64,000 nucleotides of DNA, taken from assembly GCA_965652645.1 (NCBI GenBank), contig CBFGXE010000004.1, forward strand, positions 1 through 64,000. The letters are read 5' to 3'. The translations under genes were made by a program, and so were the position numbers. Of the stretch, positions 58,435-64,000 are shown in pieces. Position 1 is the first letter of the stretch, and every line of letters starts with the position of its first letter. Origin of the DNA: ZC4RG30 sp965652645 (lineage in GTDB: Bacteria; Pseudomonadota; Gammaproteobacteria; Steroidobacterales; Steroidobacteraceae). The notes beneath the pieces are model-generated. The model was not told where the DNA came from. It saw only the letters and a list, made by a program, of their open reading frames with translations, and ran no database searches.

Positions 58435-61350
58435 TCAGTCCAGGTGGCGCCTTTCCCAGCCGAACGGGGTGCGGACGACCTCCGAGGTGGGCCAGTAGTG
58501 CCGGTCCAGTTTCAGCGTGATCACCTCCGGCACGTTGTTCCAGGACAGGGTGCGCACCCGAAGCGAGGAGCGGTCCGGGCGCCCGACGACCACCTCCAGG
58601 AAGGCGTCGAGGTCGGGCGTGGGCTGGCCATCCACCTCCACGATGCGCCGCCCCGGGGCCAGGCGGTAGCGCGTGGCCGGCGAGCCATAGGAGAAGTAGG
58701 CCACGTACACGCCCTGCGGCACCACGCCGCGCTGGGCGCTCATCGCGCGATGCGGCTCATGCAGGATGGCGCCGGCCCACTGCACGATGCGCTCGACCTC
58801 GCGGCCATCCAGCGCCGTGGTGGGCACGTTGAGCACCTGCTCGCCCTGGCCGCGCCACACGGTGACGGCCACCTCGGTGCGGTCGCTCACCGCGCGCTCC
58901 ACGTCGCGGAAGCGCGTCACCGGCTTGCCCTCCACCGCCAGCAGCAGGTCACCCTGGCGCAGCACGCCGGCCGAAGCCGCGCCACCGGTGATGCGCACCA
59001 CCGACAGCACCTGCCGTCCCTCGGGATTGTTCTTCTCCAGCGCCGCGGCCCATTCCGAGGACAGTCCCAGGCGCCGTGCCTCGGTGAGCGTGAGCGTGGC
59101 CAGCTCTGCATCCAGCGTGTGCAGCGGCTTCTGGTCGCGCACCCTGCCGAGCATGTCGAGCACCAGCTCGATGGGCACGCCGCGGTTGATCTGGCCGGTG
59201 CTGCCGCGGCCGGTATCCACCGGGAAGCTCGACCACAGCGCCAGCACCGCCCCGCGGTTGTCCACCAGCACGCCGTCGAAGTCATCCGGCGGGTTCAGCA
59301 GCTGCGCCACCTCCACGTTGGAATCGCGGAACTGCATGGAGCGCGTCAGCGGCAGCGCCAGCGGATCCATCGCGATGATCTCGGTGGTGCGCGACTTGTA
59401 TTCCCCGCCGCGGTTCATGCCGATGGCGGTCACCTTCTGGCCGGACTCCAGCGGCCAGGGGTTGAAGCGCGGGGTCTTCACCGGCGTCTTGCCGATCAGC
59501 CTGGGGTCATAGGACACCAGCGCCAGGTTGTGCAGCGGGTGCACGTACTCCACGCGCCCGGGGATCTCGAAGGCCCCGGCGAAGGTCAGGCGCACGTCGC
59601 CCATGGACACGGGCACCGTATTGCGGTCGGTGACCACGTAGCCCAGCTCGGCATCCACGATCAGCCCCGTGCCGTAGTAGTTGCGCTCGGACACGCCGGC
59701 CAGCGCGAACGGCATGTCGAAGGTGACCTGCACCAGCGAGGGCACCAGCTGCGCCACCAGCTTGTCGCGCACCACCGGCAGGTCGGCGCTGCCACCCGCC
59801 ACCTCCTTCGGCGGCGGTCCGGCCGGCAGGTCGTCGCAGGGCCACAGGCCGCTGGCGTCATCGCGATGGCAGGAACGCGCCGGGAACCAGCGCCGGTCCA
59901 TGCGCAGCGAGGCCACCTGCGGGTTGTTCGGCTCCTCCATCACCACGTAGCGCACCGTGGCGCGATCGCCGTCGCCCAGCTGCTGCAGCTCGCCGGCCAT
60001 CGCGTTGATGTCCGGCACCGGCCGGTTGTTCACCTCCAGGATCAGCGCCGCGCGCGGAATGCCGGCCGCGGCCAGGCTGTAGCCCGGGTTGGCCACGTAC
60101 ACCCCGGATACGGGACGGTTGAAATGCCGCGCCTGCTGGTAGGAGAGGTTGTGCACCACCGAGTCGCCGAACTCCAGGTAGGAGGCGGGCGTGATGGCAT
60201 CCAGGTCGCCCACGACCAGGTCCACCGTGCGTTCATCCCCGCCGCGCTGCATGCGCACCCGCACCTGCTTGCCCACGGAGTCATCGAGCAACCCCTCCAG
60301 CGGCTCGAAGGTGGTGATGGCCTTGCCATCGATGGAGACCAGGATGTCCCCCGGCTGCAGCTGGCCATGCGCGGGGGAGCCCGGCTGCACCTGCGTCACC
60401 ACCAGCATGCCGGTGTTGTCGGGGAAGTCCTTGCGCATCGCAGACTCGGTCTCGGCCTGGAGGCCCAGGCGACGCAGCTCGTCGTAGGGCACGTAGGTGA
60501 ATACCGTCTGCAGCGTGCCGCGCGGCACCGGCTTGCCGGCCTTGATGAGGTCGACGGCGCGCTTCACGCGCCCCAGCGGCAGGTAGAAGCTGGACGCAGC
60601 GCCGGTGGCGCCGCCGGCATTCAGCGCCACCACACGCCCGCGGATGTCCACCACCGGCGAGCCGGAGGAGCCACCGGATGTGCCAGAAGCCGCCTGGATG
60701 TAGAAGGTATTGAAGTCGTTGTAGCGGCCGACGCCATAGTTGGGCGCCTCGCGGTCCAGGCGCGCCAGCGTGCCGGCCAGGATCGACAGCTGCTCACCCG
60801 CGTTGTTGCCGATCACGCGGATCTCGCGCCCGATCTGCGCGCCATCCGGATACAGCTCCAGCGAGGGTGGCTTGGCGAAACGCAGTTTGGAAGGGTCGTA
60901 GCGGTAGAGCCCGAAGTCATGCACCGGGTCGCGGTACACCGGGTAGAGCTGCACTTCCTCGCGGTTCAGGAAGGTGGCCTCGGCGGTGATGGGGCCCGGC
61001 GTCACCACGTGGCGGTTGGTGAGGATGAGGCCACGCTCGGCGTCGATCACGAAGCCGGTGGCCTGCGAGGAGGTGTTCCACTCGGTGTCGAAGGCGCGGG
61101 TGGAATCCATCTTGATGGCCACCACGCCCTGCGCGATGCGTTCCAGGGTGGCGGTCCAGGTGGCATCCTCGCGCCGGGGTGGCGGCAGCGGCTCCTCGAG
61201 CGCGGGCGTCAGCTCCGGGACGGCTTCGCCGGGCAACGGCGCCGGCGGGGGCGTGAGTGCGGGAGGCGGAGCGGCCGTCTGTGCACCGGCCAGCATGGTC
61301 GCCGCCAGCAACGCCGCAGCCGTCCAGCGGCGCAAGGAATCCCTCTTCAT
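58435..61350 (-). CDS. Nma111/DEG7-like double HtrA protease, second protease domain inactive
   Basis: The 971-residue exported protein (signal peptide about 1-23, then a Pro-rich linker to about 60) has two trypsin-like halves, each with PDZ domains. The first is active: H114 (TNRHVV), D145 (DFGLYRYD) and S229 in GTSGGSSGSPV. The second (about 525-720) keeps the fold but reads TDRNTV (N577), HNLALVSYD (N608) and DDFDGVL in place of the serine loop. This design is that of yeast Nma111p and plant DEG7. PDZ regions are about 280-380, 400-470, 750-845 and 870-945. It lies 29 bases after dgkA. Confidence 0.87.
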   Translation of the reverse strand: MKRDSLRRWTAAALLAATMLAGAQTAAPPPALTPPPAPLPGEAVPELTPALEEPLPPPRREDATWTATLERIAQGVVAIKMDSTRAFDTEWNTSSQATGFVIDAERGLILTNRHVVTPGPITAEATFLNREEVQLYPVYRDPVHDFGLYRYDPSKLRFAKPPSLELYPDGAQIGREIRVIGNNAGEQLSILAGTLARLDREAPNYGVGRYNDFNTFYIQAASGTSGGSSGSPVVDIRGRVVALNAGGATGAASSFYLPLGRVKRAVDLIKAGKPVPRGTLQTVFTYVPYDELRRLGLQAETESAMRKDFPDNTGMLVVTQVQPGSPAHGQLQPGDILVSIDGKAITTFEPLEGLLDDSVGKQVRVRMQRGGDERTVDLVVGDLDAITPASYLEFGDSVVHNLSYQQARHFNRPVSGVYVANPGYSLAAAGIPRAALILEVNNRPVPDINAMAGELQQLGDGDRATVRYVVMEEPNNPQVASLRMDRRWFPARSCHRDDASGLWPCDDLPAGPPPKEVAGGSADLPVVRDKLVAQLVPSLVQVTFDMPFALAGVSERNYYGTGLIVDAELGYVVTDRNTVPVSMGDVRLTFAGAFEIPGRVEYVHPLHNLALVSYDPRLIGKTPVKTPRFNPWPLESGQKVTAIGMNRGGEYKSRTTEIIAMDPLALPLTRSMQFRDSNVEVAQLLNPPDDFDGVLVDNRGAVLALWSSFPVDTGRGSTGQINRGVPIELVLDMLGRVRDQKPLHTLDAELATLTLTEARRLGLSSEWAAALEKNNPEGRQVLSVVRITGGAASAGVLRQGDLLLAVEGKPVTRFRDVERAVSDRTEVAVTVWRGQGEQVLNVPTTALDGREVERIVQWAGAILHEPHRAMSAQRGVVPQGVYVAYFSYGSPATRYRLAPGRRIVEVDGQPTPDLDAFLEVVVGRPDRSSLRVRTLSWNNVPEVITLKLDRHYWPTSEVVRTPFGWERRHLD

Positions 61351-61379
61351 CCACCCCTCTCAGTCCGGCCCGTGGCCAG

Positions 61380-61742
61380 TCAGAAAAAAAGCACCAGCAG
61401 CCAGGTCAGGCCCAGCAGTCCGAAAGATGAAAGCACCGCCGCGGAGGCCAGGTCCTTGGCCAGTCCCGACAGTTCGTGTCGTTCCAGTCCTACGCGATCC
61501 ACCACCGCCTCGATGGCGCTGTTGACCAGTTCGACGATCAGCACCAGCAGCATGGGGCCCACCAGCAGGGCCTTTTCCACGCCCGTTTCGCCCAGCCACA
61601 GGCCGAGGGGAACGACCACCGCGGCCACGGCCAGTTCCTGCCGGAAGGCCGCCTCGCCGCGGAAGGCACCGCGGAAGCCGCGGCGGCTGGCGCCGAACGC
61701 CCGCCAGATCCGGCCTGTGCCCGAAGATTTCGGTCTTTCCAT
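61380..61742 (-). CDS. dgkA: Diacylglycerol kinase
   Basis: DgkA phosphorylates diacylglycerol to phosphatidate to recycle lipid from membrane-derived oligosaccharide or LPS modification. The 120-residue protein has three membrane helices and the family core ELAVAAVVVPLGLWLG, VELVNSAIEAVVDRVGLERHELS and AKDLASAAVL. ATG 61742 gives the normal length. It is the first gene of the minus-strand run through the double protease and is divergent from ispG (24 bases apart). Confidence 0.94.
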   Translation of the reverse strand: MERPKSSGTGRIWRAFGASRRGFRGAFRGEAAFRQELAVAAVVVPLGLWLGETGVEKALLVGPMLLVLIVELVNSAIEAVVDRVGLERHELSGLAKDLASAAVLSSFGLLGLTWLLVLFF

Positions 61743-61766
61743 GGCAGCCCAAGTCTAACAAGTACA

Positions 61767-63009
<1,243 letters not shown>

Positions 63010-63011
<2 letters not shown>

Positions 63012-63198
63012 TCGGATCCGGCAGCGAAGCCTCCTCGACACCTGGATCTTCCTCGACCTGTCGATCTTTGCCACCGCCTGCACGCTGCTCACCATCCGCA
63101 CCGGGGGACTGGAAGCCGCGATTGCCCTGCATGCCGTCAACAATGCGGTGGGCATGTGCGGCACCATCCTCTCCGGATGGCAAGGCGGCAAGGCATCG
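63010..63198 (+). pseudogene. Remnant of a CPBP-family intramembrane metalloprotease
   Basis: Frame +1 from 63010 encodes TWIFLDLSIFATACTLL followed by TIRTGGLEAAIALHAVNNAVGMCG. This looks like the last membrane helices and the conserved HAxNN motif of CPBP (Abi/CAAX) proteases. The N-terminal three quarters of such a protein, including its EExxxR site, is absent: ispG lies directly before it. No start codon or ribosome site is present. It is most likely a decayed fragment in the ispG-phhB gap. Confidence 0.55.
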
Positions 63199-63277
63199 CC
63201 CGCACGGCTGCCGGCACGGACGTGTCCGGGTCGGGCGCTGCTACCCTCCGGCATGACCCCCGTGCTAGCGTTGCCCC

Positions 63278-63619
63278 ATGAGCGAGGACCTGTCCCAGCG
63301 TCGCTGCGTGCCCTGCGAGGGCGGCGTGGCTCCCCTGTCGCGCGCCGCGGCCGAAGAAGTGCTGCAGCGCCTGGATGAGAACTGGCAGCTGTCGGTGGAT
63401 GCCACCTCCATCCAGCGCGAATTCCGCTTCCGCGATTTCTTCCGCACCATGAGCTTCGTGAACGCGCTGGCGCACATCGCCAACATCGAGGACCACCATC
63501 CGGACCTCGAGGTGGGCTACAACTACTGCCGCGTGCGTTTCACCACCCACGCCATCCGCGGGTTGTCCGAGAACGATTTCATCTGCGCGGCGAAGATCGA
63601 CCAGCTGCCGCTGGCCTGA
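63278..63619 (+). CDS. phhB: Pterin-4a-carbinolamine dehydratase
   Basis: The enzyme dehydrates 4a-hydroxytetrahydrobiopterin to recycle the pterin cofactor of aromatic amino-acid hydroxylases. The family motif EDHHPDLEVGYNYCRVRFTTHA (about residues 71-92) contains the catalytic histidines. The 113-residue length matches PhhB. ATG 63278 starts in GCCCCATGAGC without a clear ribosome site. A phhA gene is not in this window. Confidence 0.93.
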   Translation: MSEDLSQRRCVPCEGGVAPLSRAAAEEVLQRLDENWQLSVDATSIQREFRFRDFFRTMSFVNALAHIANIEDHHPDLEVGYNYCRVRFTTHAIRGLSENDFICAAKIDQLPLA

Positions 63620-63628
63620 GCTGCGCCA

Positions 63629-64000
63629 TCAGCCGCGCGGCCCCTGCCGGCCCGCTGCCTGCCGCGTGAGGAAGCGCCGCGCGAACGGCAGGCGCGCCAC
63701 CAGGGCCATGCCCTCGCGGCCCGCCCATGCCGTGAGCGGCCCTGATCCCGTGAACAGGCGGTCGAGCCCGTCCACCACTTCGCCCACCAGCGCATTGCCG
63801 GCGCGGCGCTCGCGCTCGTAGCGGCGCAGCGCCTGCAGTGCCCCCACGCTTTCCCGTGCCGGACGCGAGGCGAGCTGCGCGGCCAGCACGGCGGCATCCT
63901 CCAGTCCCTGGTTCACGCCCTGCCCGGCCAGCGGATGGATCACGTGCGCGGCATCACCGGCCAGGGCCACGCGTGGCGCCACGTAGCTGCCTGCTGCCAG
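63629..64000 (-). CDS. UbiH/UbiF-family FAD monooxygenase, C-terminal part
   Basis: The frame is open to the window edge, so the N-terminus is missing. The visible 123 codons hold RVALAGDAAHVIHPLAGQGVNQGLEDAAVLAAQL, the second FAD motif (GD) and the helix after it, typical of ubiquinone hydroxylases (UbiH/UbiF/VisC). The end is rich in Arg and Gly. It converges on phhB, with nine bases between the stops. Whether it is UbiH or another hydroxylase cannot be decided here. Confidence 0.8.
   Translation of the reverse strand: MAAGSYVAPRVALAGDAAHVIHPLAGQGVNQGLEDAAVLAAQLASRPARESVGALQALRRYERERRAGNALVGEVVDGLDRLFTGSGPLTAWAGREGMALVARLPFARRFLTRQAAGRQGPRG

Noticed and set aside
58402..61758. Open frame of 1118 codons on the plus strand opposite the double protease
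   Set aside because: It mirrors the codon pattern of the real minus-strand gene, shows no domain or signal and crosses dgkA.

Overview
This window is chromosomal DNA from a high-GC, Gram-negative gammaproteobacterium. The gene content and order (pilBCD-coaE-zapD-yacG, a complete dcw cluster, rsmI/lpoA/yraN, petABC-sspAB, kdsD-lptCAB-rpoN-hpf-rapZ) fit the Xanthomonadales/Nevskiales/Steroidobacter neighbourhood, although I cannot name a genus. Almost everything is a core housekeeping gene. I see no insertion sequence, prophage, CRISPR array, tRNA or rRNA gene. One structural RNA, the RNase P RNA, is present on the minus strand.

Layout. 1-6.1 kb: the tail of a VTT/DedA-like membrane protein and a terminator, then type IV pilus assembly genes pilB-pilC-pilD followed by coaE, zapD and yacG (plus strand). 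pilB carries an in-frame amber codon. 6.0-10.6 kb (minus): M23 peptidase, secA, mutT and a small conserved hypothetical. A DciA/DUF721 gene (plus) separates these from the dcw cluster. 11.0-29.8 kb (minus): the full division and cell-wall operon, in transcription order mraZ-rsmH-ftsL-ftsI-murE-murF-mraY-murD-ftsW-murG-murC-murB-ddlB-ftsQ-ftsA-ftsZ-lpxC, with most junctions overlapping by 1-8 bases and a textbook three-box MraZ operator in front. 29.9-35.8 kb: rnpB, a DUF3617 protein, a signal-less ModA-like binding protein, rsmI, lpoA, yraN, sspA and sspB. 35.8-41.2 kb: petABC (cytochrome bc1), a DegS/AlgW-type periplasmic protease, murA and a BolA-family gene. 41.3-48.4 kb (plus): kdsD-lptC-lptA-lptB, rpoN-hpf-rapZ and zapE. 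48.4-51.8 kb: a 2-oxoacid dehydrogenase operon (E1 alpha, E1 beta, E2). 51.8-54.6 kb: an ECF sigma factor with its ChrR-type zinc/cupin anti-sigma factor, a secreted DUF3500 protein and a PhnA/YjdM zinc-ribbon protein that seems to start at CTG. 54.7-64 kb: DUF167, gpmA, an operon dgkA / Nma111-like double protease / threonylcarbamoyl-AMP synthase / PLP decarboxylase / RraB-like protein, then ispG, a CPBP protease remnant, phhB and the end of a UbiH-like monooxygenase.

Together the genes build the envelope (peptidoglycan precursors, divisome, lipid A, Kdo and LPS export, protein secretion, envelope proteolysis), supply respiration and acetyl-CoA, and control stress responses. The most notable observations are the broken pilB, the apparent CTG start, a 17-bp stem-loop against the lpxC start combined with an acidic LpxC tail, the ECF sigma/ChrR pair with a hairpin over a possible start codon, the bacterial Nma111-like protease whose second protease domain has lost all three catalytic residues, and the absence of kdsC and ptsN from a cluster that usually contains them. 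I did not find a clearly new multi-gene system.
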